Source: an uncultured Prevotella sp. (GTDB taxonomy: Bacteria; Bacteroidota; Bacteroidia; Bacteroidales; Bacteroidaceae). From it: a stretch of 24,578 bases of DNA. Numbering within the stretch: position 1 is the stretch's first letter; each line of letters opens with the position of its first letter. The notes under the pieces are model-generated. The model was not told where the DNA came from, searched no databases, and saw only the letters and a program-made list of their open reading frames with translations. Positions 7,355 through 15,342 of this stretch are shown here, in pieces. The stretch is taken from contig CALGHW010000052.1 of NCBI GenBank assembly GCA_937916075.1, positions 1-24,578 of the forward strand, in the 5' to 3' direction. A program made the position numbers and the translations under genes.

Positions 7355-8522
7355 GGCCTTCCTCCTCGTCCTCATATTCAAAGTCGTCGAGGTCTTCGAT
7401 GTCCTCCTCGTCGATATATTCGATGTCCTCGTCTTCTCCCTCGGCCTTCATCTCATCGGCAAAGCGGCTCATGTCCTTGTCGCGGTGTACGAGTGTGTCC
7501 TCGGCGGTAATCTCCTGGAGCTTGTTGCTCTCGCTGTTCAGCTCTCTCCAAAGGATGTCCTTCAGTTCGGTGAGTCCTTTGCCGGCCACCGACGAGATGA
7601 ACACCACGGGCAGGTCGGTGGGCAGTGTCTCCTTGAGCATCTCCTCCAACTCGTCGTCGAGCAGGTCACATTTGGTCACGGCCAGCACCCGGTGCTTGTC
7701 GAGCATGTCGGGGTTGAAGTTCTTCAGCTCGTTGAGCAGCACCTCATACTCCTTCTTGATGTCGTCCGTGTCGCCGGGCACCATGAAGAGCAACAGGGAG
7801 TTGCGCTCGATGTGGCGGAGGAAGCGCAACCCCAGTCCGCGTCCTTCGCTGGCGCCCTCGATGATACCCGGGATATCGGCCATGACAAACGACTGCTTGT
7901 CGCGGTAGCCCACGATGCCGAGCGAGGGTTCGAGCGTGGTGAAGGGATAGTTGGCTATCTTGGGCCGCGCGCTCGACAGGGCCGAGAGCAGCGTAGACTT
8001 GCCGGCGTTGGGGAATCCCACCAGTCCCACGTCGGCCAGGAGCTTCAGTTCCAGGATGATGGTCATCTCCTGCATCGGCTCGCCGGGCTGTGCGTAGCGG
8101 GGTGCCTGGTTGGTAGCTGTGCGGAACTGGAAGTTGCCCAGTCCGCCGCGTCCTCCCTTAAGCAGGAGCACCTCTTGACCGTCGTAGGTCACGTCGCATA
8201 CATATTTTCCTGTCTCGGCGTTGTAGACCACCGTGCCGCAAGGCACATCGATATACACGTCTTTGCCGTCGGTGCCGTGACACTTGTCGCGTCCGCCGTT
8301 GCCGCCGTGTTCCGCAAAGATGTGGCGCTCGTATTTCAGGTGAAGCAAGGTCCAGTAGTTGTGGTTGCCGCGCAGATAGATGCTGCCGCCCTTTCCGCCG
8401 TCGCCCCCGTCGGGGCCTCCGTTGGGCTGGTATTTCACGTGTCTGAGGTGCATGGAACCTTTTCCGCCCTTACCCGAGCGGCAATAAATCTTTACGTAGT
8501 CTACAAAATTGGATTCTGCCAT
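7347..8522 (-). CDS. obg: GTPase Obg (CgtA)
   Basis: A 391-residue essential GTPase acting in late 50S ribosome assembly and stress signalling. The glycine-rich Obg domain (1 to about 160, with many GG turns such as GGPDGGDGGKGG) is followed by the G domain: P-loop GFPNAGKS (169-176), switch region YPFTTLEPSLG, DIPG (216-219), and TKCD (283-286) in place of NKxD. The C-terminal 40 residues are highly acidic, as in many Obg proteins. The frame is open to 8576, but MAESNFVDYVKIY at 8522 is where the family normally starts. It is the first gene of the obg-pgeF-M23 unit and has its own promoter. Confidence 0.96.
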   Translation of the reverse strand: MAESNFVDYVKIYCRSGKGGKGSMHLRHVKYQPNGGPDGGDGGKGGSIYLRGNHNYWTLLHLKYERHIFAEHGGNGGRDKCHGTDGKDVYIDVPCGTVVYNAETGKYVCDVTYDGQEVLLLKGGRGGLGNFQFRTATNQAPRYAQPGEPMQEMTIILELKLLADVGLVGFPNAGKSTLLSALSSARPKIANYPFTTLEPSLGIVGYRDKQSFVMADIPGIIEGASEGRGLGLRFLRHIERNSLLLFMVPGDTDDIKKEYEVLLNELKNFNPDMLDKHRVLAVTKCDLLDDELEEMLKETLPTDLPVVFISSVAGKGLTELKDILWRELNSESNKLQEITAEDTLVHRDKDMSRFADEMKAEGEDEDIEYIDEEDIEDLDDFEYEDEEEGHE

Positions 8523-8871
8523 AAATGTCTTTGTTGTTACTTTTTCTGAAAAATCGGTGTGCTTTCCCCTCTTCACGAGGGCTGGTGGCGTGCCGGTGTT
8601 TTTGCAAACAATATCCGCAAAATGCTCCAGTCACGACACTTCCTGACACCAAAACGTTGCAAAGTTACTAAAAAACAATGAGATAGCCATGAGGTTTAAG
8701 AATATTTAGAGGAATCGGCTTACTCGTTTCCTTCGACAAGGATGATATCTTCTTAAAATGGGAGAATAGACAGACTGTCATGTGTTCGCTTCCTGTGCTT
8801 TGTCGTTGGGGGAATGTCTGGGTGTGGCGAGGGTACTTCTTCCGGATATGGAAGGGAGCATTAGGGCAGAA
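8523..8871. other. Intergenic region: obg promoter and 5' leader
   Basis: No credible coding region is seen between obg and the adk terminator. The region holds the obg promoter and a leader of about 130 nt with a small hairpin (CCCTC-TTCAC-GAGGG near 8567-8581). The part left of the terminator has only weak, short palindromes such as GACAG-A-CTGTC (8769-8779). Confidence 0.5.
8660..8667 (-). promoter_or_regulatory. Promoter -7 box of obg
   Basis: TAACTTTG followed by CAAC on the minus strand is a very typical Bacteroidetes -7 element. It lies about 140 bases upstream of the obg start and right after the adk terminator, so obg is transcribed apart from hpt-adk. Confidence 0.6.
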
Positions 8872-8920
8872 AGGCAAGGGCGTGCCCAGAAGTTGTATCT
8901 CCTTGGACACGCCCTTGCTT
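8872..8920 (-). terminator. Terminator of hpt-adk
   Basis: Arms GCAAGGGCGTG (8874-8884) and CACGCCCTTGC (8908-8918), extended by a G-U and an A-U pair, form a GC-rich stem 31 bases after the adk stop. The U-run after it on the minus strand is short (CCTTTC), so termination may be partial. Confidence 0.7.
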
Positions 8921-8950
8921 GCGTATGAATATTTCTTGTCTTTTTCGTGC

Positions 8951-9529
8951 TTATTCAGCGATGCCGTCGATGACTGCGCAGATGTCGCTGAAGATGCGGT
9001 CGAGCTCACCCAGACCGTTGATGTGGTTGTGGATGCCTTCCTTCTCATACCAGTCGATGAGGGGAGATGTCTGGTTGTGGTACACATCCAGGCGCTTCTT
9101 GATGGTCTCGGCGTTGTCGTCAGAGCGTCCGCTCTCCTGTCCGCGCTTGATGAGGCGTGTCATCAGCTCGTCCTCGGGCACGTCCAGCTCAATCATGGCT
9201 GCGATTTTGTGGCCGCGCTCGTTGAGCATCTTCTTCAGTGCCTCGGCTTGAGGGATGGTGCGGGGGAAGCCGTCAAAGATGACACCTTTGTGCTCCTTGC
9301 CGAAGCTGTCGTATACACTGGCCAGGATGTTGACCATCAGCTCGTCGGGAATCAGCTGTCCGTTGTCGATATAGCCCTTGGCTGTTTTGCCCAGCTCGGT
9401 GCCGTTCTTGATTTCGTTGCGGAGCACGTCGCCAGTGGAGATGTGTCCGAAACCGTACTTCTTGATCATCAAGTCGCTCTGTGTTCCCTTTCCTGAACCG
9501 GGAGCACCGAAAATCACGATATTCTTCAT
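8951..9529 (-). CDS. adk: Adenylate kinase
   Basis: A 192-residue cytoplasmic enzyme making 2 ADP from ATP and AMP. The P-loop GAPGSGKGT is at 8-16, followed by the AMP-binding ISTGDVLR segment and the FDGFPRT motif. The LID is of the short type: DELMTRLIKRGQESGRSDD carries no zinc-binding cysteines. The length matches the short bacterial form. It follows hpt after 50 bases with no promoter between them, so the two purine genes are probably one transcript. Confidence 0.96.
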   Translation of the reverse strand: MKNIVIFGAPGSGKGTQSDLMIKKYGFGHISTGDVLRNEIKNGTELGKTAKGYIDNGQLIPDELMVNILASVYDSFGKEHKGVIFDGFPRTIPQAEALKKMLNERGHKIAAMIELDVPEDELMTRLIKRGQESGRSDDNAETIKKRLDVYHNQTSPLIDWYEKEGIHNHINGLGELDRIFSDICAVIDGIAE

Positions 9530-9579
9530 CTTTTACCTTAAAATGTTTATGTGTTTTTATGAATGGAAATGCTTTTTCG

Positions 9580-10119
9580 TCAGTCTTCCTTCAGCGTGTA
9601 GATGTCGCGCAGCTGGCGTCCTTGCTGGTCATAGTCAAGACCGTAACCCAGGATGAAGTCGTTGGGTATGCGGAAGGCCACATACTCGATGTCGAGAGGA
9701 ATTTTCAGCCGGTTGGGCTTCAGGAGCAAGGTGCAGATGTGTATCGAGGCGGGGTCGAAGCCTTTCAGCTGGTCGAGCATGCTCTGCATGGTGAATCCGC
9801 TCTCCACGATATCCTCCACGATGATGATGTGGCGCCCCTTCAAGTCGGCGTTGATGCCGATGAGTTGCTTCATCTTTCCGGTAGACGATGTGCCCTCATA
9901 GGATGCCATCTTGACAAATGATATCTCACAGGGAATGGTCAGGCCGCGCATCAAGTCGGCAGCGAAGATAAACGAGCCGTTGAGCACGGCGAGCAACAGG
10001 GGGTTCTTGTCGCCCATGTCCTGGTTGATTTGTTCTGCCACGGCTTGTACACGCTGTTTGATCTCCTCTTCGGGTATGGATGTCTCGAAGGTCTTGTCTT
10101 TGATTTTGACTATACTCAT
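9580..10119 (-). CDS. hpt: Hypoxanthine phosphoribosyltransferase
   Basis: A 179-residue purine salvage enzyme that joins hypoxanthine (and usually guanine) to PRPP, giving IMP or GMP. The PRPP-binding loop VEDIVESGFTM (101-111) has the catalytic Glu-Asp pair E102-D103; the LNGSF loop (46-50) and the C-terminal base-binding FRIPNDFILGYGLDY are also clear. It is first in the hpt-adk unit, with a promoter embedded in a perfect inverted repeat about 25 bases upstream of the start. Confidence 0.95.
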   Translation of the reverse strand: MSIVKIKDKTFETSIPEEEIKQRVQAVAEQINQDMGDKNPLLLAVLNGSFIFAADLMRGLTIPCEISFVKMASYEGTSSTGKMKQLIGINADLKGRHIIIVEDIVESGFTMQSMLDQLKGFDPASIHICTLLLKPNRLKIPLDIEYVAFRIPNDFILGYGLDYDQQGRQLRDIYTLKED

Positions 10120-10131
10120 AGTGCGTTTTCG

Positions 10132-10139
10132 TAATTTTG
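10132..10139 (+). promoter_or_regulatory. Candidate upstream -7 box facing nnr
   Basis: TAATTTTG on the plus strand matches TAnnTTTG and lies in the left arm of the inverted repeat. It would start a transcript about 65 nt upstream of the nnr start codon, giving nnr a second promoter. Confidence 0.35.
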
Positions 10140-10141
10140 TG

Positions 10142-10149
10142 CAAAATTA
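10142..10149 (-). promoter_or_regulatory. Promoter -7 box of hpt
   Basis: TAATTTTG followed by CAC on the minus strand, in the right arm of the inverted repeat, matches TAnnTTTG. It is about 22 bases upstream of the hpt start codon. Confidence 0.55.
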
Positions 10150-10193
10150 CGAAAAATATGCCGAATCATGGGCCTTAATTAGCTTTTATTTCG

Positions 10194-10201
10194 TATTTTT
10201 G
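10194..10201 (+). promoter_or_regulatory. Promoter -7 box of nnr, directly at the start codon
   Basis: TATTTTTG matches TAnnTTTG and sits in the longer pattern TTTCGTATTTTTG, close to the arm of the inverted repeat nearby. Only five bases separate it from the ATG at 10207, so a transcript from here would be leaderless or nearly so. Confidence 0.55.
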
Positions 10202-10206
10202 CACGT

Positions 10207-11721
10207 ATGAAGATTTTTACAAGTGCTCAGATACACGAGCTTGACGAATATACGATAGAACATGAACCCATCGAGTCCATCCATCTGATGGAGCGCGCGG
10301 CCCGGGCCATTGTCCGTGCCATTAGGGAAGAGTGGAGCGACGCCGTGCCGGTGGTGGTGTTTGCCGGACCGGGCAACAATGGCGGCGACGCGCTGGCCGT
10401 GGCCCGGCTGCTGGGCGAGCAAGGCTATACTGTGACGGCTTATCTTTTCAACATCACCGGCCATCTGTCGGCCGACTGTGAGACCAACAAGAAGCGTATA
10501 CTGGGCAACCATCAGGTGAAGAACTTTGTCGAGGTGACCCAAGAGTTTGACCCTCCCAAACTTGAGGCCGGCACCCTTGTGGTGGACGGTCTGTTTGGCT
10601 CGGGGCTCAACAAGCCTTTGGCGGGTGGATTCGCCTCGTTGGTGAAGTATATCAACGCCTCCCATTCGCAGGTGGTCAGCATCGATGTGCCTTCCGGTCT
10701 GATGGCGGAGGACAATACCTTCAACGTGCGGGCCAATATCATCCGGGCCACCATGACCCTCACGCTCCAGCAGCCCAAGCTGTCGTTTCTCTTTGCCGAG
10801 AACCAGCAGTTTGTCGGGCGGCTGCGCACGCTGGACATCCAGATTAGCGCTGAGGGCATGGAGCAGACGGACGCTCCTTATGAAATGGTGGAGGAAGCCG
10901 ATATCCGACGTATCCTCATGCCGCGCGGTGTCTTTGTCCATAAGGGCATGATGGGCCACGCCCTGCTGGTGGCCGGCAGCTACGGAATGGCCGGCGCTGC
11001 CATCTTGGCGGCGAAGGCCTGTCTCCGGTCGGGCATCGGCAAGCTGACGGTCCATACGCCCCGCAGCAACAATCTGGTGCTCCAGATGGCTGTGCCTGAG
11101 GCTATTGTGCAGCAAGACCTGGAAGAAGTGGGCTTCGGAGAGCCGGTGGACACCGACGAGTACGACGTGATGGGCATTGGCCCTGGCCTGGGGCAGACCG
11201 AAGGTACTGCCATAGCCTTGATAGCCCAGCTGAGGCGCACCCAGTGTCCTGTTGTGGCCGACGCTGACGCGCTGAATATCTTAGCCAACCACCGGGCATG
11301 GCTGCAACAGTTGCCCAAAGGTATTGTGATGACTCCCCATCCGCGTGAGTTTGACCGCATGATGGGCCACAGTTCCGACAGTTTCGAGCGGCTCCAGAAA
11401 GCACTCGACCTGGCCCGGCGGCTCGATGGATACATCATTTTGAAAGGCCATTACTCGGCGCTCTGTCTGCCCGACGGCCATGTGTATTTCAATACCACGG
11501 GTAACGGGGGCATGGCCACCGCCGGTAGTGGCGATGTGCTTACCGGTATCATTACCGGTCTGCTGGGCCGTGGCTACAAGCAGGAGGATGCCTGCCTTTT
11601 GGGTATGTATCTGCACGGACTGGCCGGTGATTTGGCTGCCCGGGACTTGGGCGTGGAGAGCCTCGTGGCTTCCGACATTATCCGGTATCTGCCTCGCGCA
11701 TTCAAGCAACTGGAAGCATAA
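10207..11721 (+). CDS. nnr: Bifunctional NAD(P)HX epimerase / ADP-dependent NAD(P)HX dehydratase
   Basis: A 504-residue metabolite-repair enzyme, of the fused YjeF type. The N-terminal YjeF_N domain (1 to about 210) interconverts the R and S forms of hydrated NAD(P)H; its signature is FAGPGNNGGDALAVAR (52-67), and VDGLFGSGL (127-135) and IDVPSGL (159-165) follow. The C-terminal ribokinase-like domain (about 221-500) dehydrates S-NAD(P)HX using ADP; seen are GIGPGLG (323-329), TPHPREF (376-382), ILKGHYS (411-417) and GNGGMATAGSGDVLTG (432-447) with the likely catalytic D443. The length is usual for the fusion. It diverges from hpt and is followed after 60 bases by a DUF4831 gene without an evident promoter. 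Confidence 0.95.
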   Translation: MKIFTSAQIHELDEYTIEHEPIESIHLMERAARAIVRAIREEWSDAVPVVVFAGPGNNGGDALAVARLLGEQGYTVTAYLFNITGHLSADCETNKKRILGNHQVKNFVEVTQEFDPPKLEAGTLVVDGLFGSGLNKPLAGGFASLVKYINASHSQVVSIDVPSGLMAEDNTFNVRANIIRATMTLTLQQPKLSFLFAENQQFVGRLRTLDIQISAEGMEQTDAPYEMVEEADIRRILMPRGVFVHKGMMGHALLVAGSYGMAGAAILAAKACLRSGIGKLTVHTPRSNNLVLQMAVPEAIVQQDLEEVGFGEPVDTDEYDVMGIGPGLGQTEGTAIALIAQLRRTQCPVVADADALNILANHRAWLQQLPKGIVMTPHPREFDRMMGHSSDSFERLQKALDLARRLDGYIILKGHYSALCLPDGHVYFNTTGNGGMATAGSGDVLTGIITGLLGRGYKQEDACLLGMYLHGLAGDLAARDLGVESLVASDIIRYLPRAFKQLEA

Positions 11722-11781
11722 GAAGGAAGCGTTGCGAGCTACACAATCAGTAAATGCAAGAATAGAATCATAACAAAGAAG

Positions 11782-12867
11782 ATGAACAAGATAAAGCTTT
11801 TAGCGGCCTCTATGCTCTTGTTGGCAAGCGGAGCGATGGCCCAGTCAGAGATAAGCAATTACCAACCGGGCGTGACGCCGGAGGGGGCCGTGTACTATCT
11901 GCCGAAGACGGCGCTGCGGTTTACGGTGTATGTGGAGAAGACATCCTATACCCCGGGCGACTTCTGTAAGTATGCCGACCGCTACCTGCGTCTGAATGAA
12001 GTGGGCCAGGAGCCTACTGTGGACTATAAGGTGCTCAAGGTGGGCGTCTCTGCCTATGGCGAGGCCGACAAGCGCAAGGCGTATGCCGTGAAGTATAATG
12101 CCAAGAGTGTGGCGGCCAATGTGAAGCTGGCCGATGACGGCCGCTTGCTGGCTATTAATACGGACAACAAGGATAACAAAAACGAGCCGGCCCCGTTTGT
12201 TCCGGCCCGGCGTCCGGCTCCAGTTGACCCTCACAAGTATCTCAATGAGGACATCCTTTCGGCTGGAAGCACGGCCAAGATGGCTGAGTTGACGGCGCAA
12301 GACATCTATGAGATACGCGACAGCAAGAACCAGCTGAACCGCGGAGAGGCCGACTTTATGCCGAAGGATGGTGAGCAGCTGCGTATCATGCTCAATAACC
12401 TGGACTTGCAGGACCGCATGATGACCCAGCTCTTCTCGGGCACCGTGCGGAAGGATACCACCGTTTACACATTTGTGGTGTGTCCGGAGGGTGAGGTAAG
12501 CAAGCAGGTGCTCTTCCGTCTGTCCCGTCAGTTGGGCGTGGTGGACAAGGATGACCTGTCGGGAGCGCCTTATTATCTGTCGGTGGCCGACCTGCACAGT
12601 CTGCCTGAGGCTCCGGCTGTGGCGGAAGAGCCCAAGAAGAAAAAGAAGAATGAGGACACCGGCATCTTTGTCAACATACCGGGCAAGGTAAGGGTGACCG
12701 TCTTTGACGGTGCCGAGAAACTGTCGGAGACGGACATGATGGCCGGCCAGTTTGGCAAGGTGGAACTGCTGAGTGCCGAACTCTTCAACAAGCGTGCCAC
12801 GACCCGTCTGATGCTCAATCCTGTCACAGGTGCGGTAGATCGCCTGGACGCTGAGCTGCCGAAATAA
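11782..12867 (+). CDS. DUF4831-family exported protein
   Basis: A 361-residue protein of unknown function, in a family largely confined to Bacteroidetes. Signal peptide 1-20 (LLASGAMA, cleaved before QSE) places it in the periplasm or outer membrane; there is no lipobox Cys. The N-terminal stretch (GAVYYLPKTALRFTVYVEK, then YTPGDFCKYADRYL near 55-70) is what suggests the family. A lysine-rich run lies near residue 287, dividing the chain into a large N-terminal and a small C-terminal part. It is probably cotranscribed with nnr, a pairing I cannot explain functionally. Confidence 0.75.
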   Translation: MNKIKLLAASMLLLASGAMAQSEISNYQPGVTPEGAVYYLPKTALRFTVYVEKTSYTPGDFCKYADRYLRLNEVGQEPTVDYKVLKVGVSAYGEADKRKAYAVKYNAKSVAANVKLADDGRLLAINTDNKDNKNEPAPFVPARRPAPVDPHKYLNEDILSAGSTAKMAELTAQDIYEIRDSKNQLNRGEADFMPKDGEQLRIMLNNLDLQDRMMTQLFSGTVRKDTTVYTFVVCPEGEVSKQVLFRLSRQLGVVDKDDLSGAPYYLSVADLHSLPEAPAVAEEPKKKKKNEDTGIFVNIPGKVRVTVFDGAEKLSETDMMAGQFGKVELLSAELFNKRATTRLMLNPVTGAVDRLDAELPK

Positions 12868-12921
12868 AGTAGCATTTGAACATTACTTTTGGAAATCCGC
12901 ATTTCATCCTCATGAAATAAT

Positions 12922-12974
12922 AAAGCCGCGGAGACAAGTAGTTTGCCATTGGCGCTGTTTGTCTCCGCGGCTTT
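12922..12974. terminator. Terminator between the convergent DUF4831 and kinase genes
   Basis: A 16-bp perfect stem (12922-12937 with 12959-12974; AAAGCCGCGGAGACAA and its complement) with a 21-base loop. The minus-strand side is followed by TTTATTATTTC, the plus-strand side only by CTTTGCG, so it is better suited to end the kinase transcript but can serve both. A second 7-bp hairpin (CGCATGG / CCATGCG, 12984-13002) lies beside it. Confidence 0.8.
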
Positions 12975-13069
12975 GCGTTCGGTCGCATGGTCCGGCCATG
13001 CGCTCTTTCTCATTGGTCATACCCCTTCTAAGCGTGTCTCGGAATCTGACGATGCTATTGGCAGAAGTG

Positions 13070-15304
13070 TCATGACAGGAAGGGCTTGGAGACTTCAGGC
13101 TGGCTGTCGGTCGGGATGGCGAAGAGGAAGCGTGCCCCGCCGGTATAGTTCTCGTCGATATAGATTTTCCCCTCCAGCTTTTCGGCTATCATCCGGCAGA
13201 TATTCAGTCCCAGTCCGGAGCCTTGCTTGTGGCGGTCGAGTTTTGTGAAGCGTTCAAAGACATGGGCCATTTGCTCCTTGGGTATGCCGATTCCCGTGTC
13301 GGTGACACTGAAGGTGAGCATGCCCGGATTCTCCTGCAGCGAGCAAGCTAAGGTGATGGAGCCTTGGGTGGTGTTTTTCTCGGCATTGGTCATCATGTTG
13401 ATGAGCACCTGCTTCACCCGCAGGTCGTCGGTGGTCACGACATAGTCTTCGGGTATTTGGAGGTGTAACTTCAGCTCCACACCGGGAGCCTTCCTGTGGG
13501 CTACGGTTTCCAGCACTTGTCGGCACAAGGGGGTTACATGGATAGGCTTGCTTTGCATCACATACTTGCCACTCTCGAGCGACGTGAGGTCCAGGATATC
13601 GTTGACAATCGTGGTGAGCAGTTCGGAGTTGTTGGAGATGTTTTCGTTCATTTCCTTTTTCTCCTCCTCGCTGAGGGTGTCGCCCATTTCCACCAATACC
13701 TGTGAGAATCCGGCAATGGCGTTGAGCGGTGTGCGTATCTCGTGGCTCATGTTCTGGATAAACATGGTTTTCATCCTGTCGGCCTGCAGCGCCTTGTCCT
13801 TGGCCACAAACAGTTCGCTGATCGTATTGCGCAACTGCAGGTTGGAATGGTCCAGTCTGTGGGCGTATCTCCTTATATAATAGATGTACAGACTGGTGAT
13901 GACCAAGATGACGGCCGCTACGACGAGTATTCCGTTGAGCAGCATGTTTCTCATTCTCAGGCTCTGCTCCATACTCTTTTGCCGTGCCTGTTGTGTTGTC
14001 AGCGAGTCGCGCAGTTGTCGTGCCTCGAGCCTCTTTTTGTTGAGCGACAGTTGGTAGTTGTCAGCATTGAGGCGTGCCAGGTTGCTGGATGCCTGTGTCC
14101 TTTGCAGTTCGAGTGCCGAGTTGCGCAGGGTCAGTTGGGTGTTGGTCAGTTCGAGTTTGGCGTTTCTGATATGAGTGCGTCGCCGTTCGTTGTCCAGCCT
14201 CAGGTTATAGATGCGCGCGTTAATCTCGGTCATGTCGTCCACATCCATTTTCTCGAACTGGTCGTATGAGATTTTGATGAGCTTCTTTTGCCATTCGGCA
14301 GCTTGCTTGTAGTCTTCCGTATAGTCATAGAACTTCACCTTCAAGCGGTATTGTTCGGCCAGTGGTAGCACTTTGTCCAGCAGCAGGCGGGCCTGTGCGT
14401 ATTGTTCCTCAATCATCAGCTTGAATATCTTCAGTTCCAGGGCACCCATGTTTTTGTAGATGCGGGCCGTGTCATTTGCGGTTATGCCGTAAGTTTTGAG
14501 CGCCCCAGAATAATTGTCCTGAAATTCGGTATAGCGTCCCAGCATGAAGAGGGCATAACACTTGCTGGGCAGCAGGTTGGTGCGTGCCTGTTGGGTCTTG
14601 GCCGTTTTCATGCCGGTCTCCACCTGTTTATACATTTTGTCATAGTCGGCCATCACCCTGTAACATTCCGCCAGTCGCCGGTAGTTGATGGCCATGTCCT
14701 GATCGGGCAGATAGCGCTTGCCGAAAGCCAGGGCCTCCTTGAAGTTATTGATGGCTTGCAGGGTGGCTCCATGTTGCAGATAGGCCATGCCTAAGTTTTG
14801 GAAGCTTGAGTAGATGCCATAGGTATGGTTGTTCTTTCGGGCGAACTGCTGGTTTTGCCGGATATAGTCGAGCACCTCTTGCATGGGGCGGTTGCTGATG
14901 AGATAGTTGGTCTGGTAATTGGTGCCCCAGTAGTAATACTGCACGTAACCCGTCTGGAGCGCTTTGTCCTGCAGGGCCTTCATGGCGGCGGCATATTGCT
15001 GGGGCGCTTTGTCCATGTGGTGGTAGGCGTTCAGAAATTTCACGGTCAGGGCCATACACTGCGCCTTTTTGTCTCCGGCCCTTTCGGCCTGTTGGTACAT
15101 GCTGTCGGCCAGTGCCACGCCCTTGTGGTTCCACCGGGCAGCGTAAGCTTTTTGGAAGATCGCATAGAGGTCGTCGCGTATATTGTAGGCATTGCTTTGG
15201 GCCCCCACAGACAGGGCCATGACCATCCATACCGTGATGGTCATCCATACCCGTTTCCAGCCGGCAGCCTTTGGAAGGTAGTCTTGTGTGGTCGTTGTTC
15301 TCAT
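13070..15304 (-). CDS. TPR sensor histidine kinase (kinase 1)
   Basis: A 744-residue membrane sensor kinase. Domains in order: signal peptide (to about residue 36, ending VGAQS; a shorter start at Met21, 15244, is possible), helical TPR-like repeats in the periplasm (about 40-350), a coiled coil (about 352-450) with the heptad-like LELTNTQLTLRNSALEL, one membrane helix (about 456-476), HisKA with phospho-acceptor H521 in MSHEIRTPLN, and HATPase_c (about 620-732) with N-box NMMTNAEKNT, DTGIGIP at 669 and GSGLGL near 695. It has no receiver and no DNA-binding domain, so it needs a response regulator encoded elsewhere. It lies 38 bases after kinase 2, with no promoter visible, and is that gene's closest paralog. 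Confidence 0.9.
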   Translation of the reverse strand: MRTTTTQDYLPKAAGWKRVWMTITVWMVMALSVGAQSNAYNIRDDLYAIFQKAYAARWNHKGVALADSMYQQAERAGDKKAQCMALTVKFLNAYHHMDKAPQQYAAAMKALQDKALQTGYVQYYYWGTNYQTNYLISNRPMQEVLDYIRQNQQFARKNNHTYGIYSSFQNLGMAYLQHGATLQAINNFKEALAFGKRYLPDQDMAINYRRLAECYRVMADYDKMYKQVETGMKTAKTQQARTNLLPSKCYALFMLGRYTEFQDNYSGALKTYGITANDTARIYKNMGALELKIFKLMIEEQYAQARLLLDKVLPLAEQYRLKVKFYDYTEDYKQAAEWQKKLIKISYDQFEKMDVDDMTEINARIYNLRLDNERRRTHIRNAKLELTNTQLTLRNSALELQRTQASSNLARLNADNYQLSLNKKRLEARQLRDSLTTQQARQKSMEQSLRMRNMLLNGILVVAAVILVITSLYIYYIRRYAHRLDHSNLQLRNTISELFVAKDKALQADRMKTMFIQNMSHEIRTPLNAIAGFSQVLVEMGDTLSEEEKKEMNENISNNSELLTTIVNDILDLTSLESGKYVMQSKPIHVTPLCRQVLETVAHRKAPGVELKLHLQIPEDYVVTTDDLRVKQVLINMMTNAEKNTTQGSITLACSLQENPGMLTFSVTDTGIGIPKEQMAHVFERFTKLDRHKQGSGLGLNICRMIAEKLEGKIYIDENYTGGARFLFAIPTDSQPEVSKPFLS
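13717..13774 (-). repeat. Kinase H-box repeat, copy 1
   Basis: These 58 bases, coding for the H-box and the segment before it, are identical to 15981-16038 in kinase 2 and nearly so to 23161-23217 in kinase 3. Confidence 0.85.
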
Positions 15305-15342
15305 GTGGGTCTCCCTGTTTGTTGTCCGTTACGGTTTCTCTG

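Larger units (their letters stand above)
10126..10155. repeat. Perfect 14-bp inverted repeat between hpt and nnr
   Basis: TTTTCGTAATTTTG (10126-10139), two bases (TG), then the exact complement CAAAATTACGAAAA (10142-10155). Each arm carries a complete -7 box (TAATTTTG), one per strand. It could be a symmetric bidirectional promoter, an operator, or both. Confidence 0.85.

Noticed and set aside
7353..8549. Open frame antisense to obg
   Set aside because: The Obg frame carries all GTPase motifs; the mirror frame is a composition artefact.
8668..8950. Possible small gene or RNA gene between adk and obg
   Set aside because: The open frames here have no family features and cross the adk terminator; no tRNA-like or known riboswitch fold was recognised by eye.
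12984..13002. Hairpin CGCATGG / CCATGCG as a separate terminator of kinase 1
   Set aside because: No U-run follows on either strand; the neighbouring 16-bp stem at 12922-12974 explains termination better.
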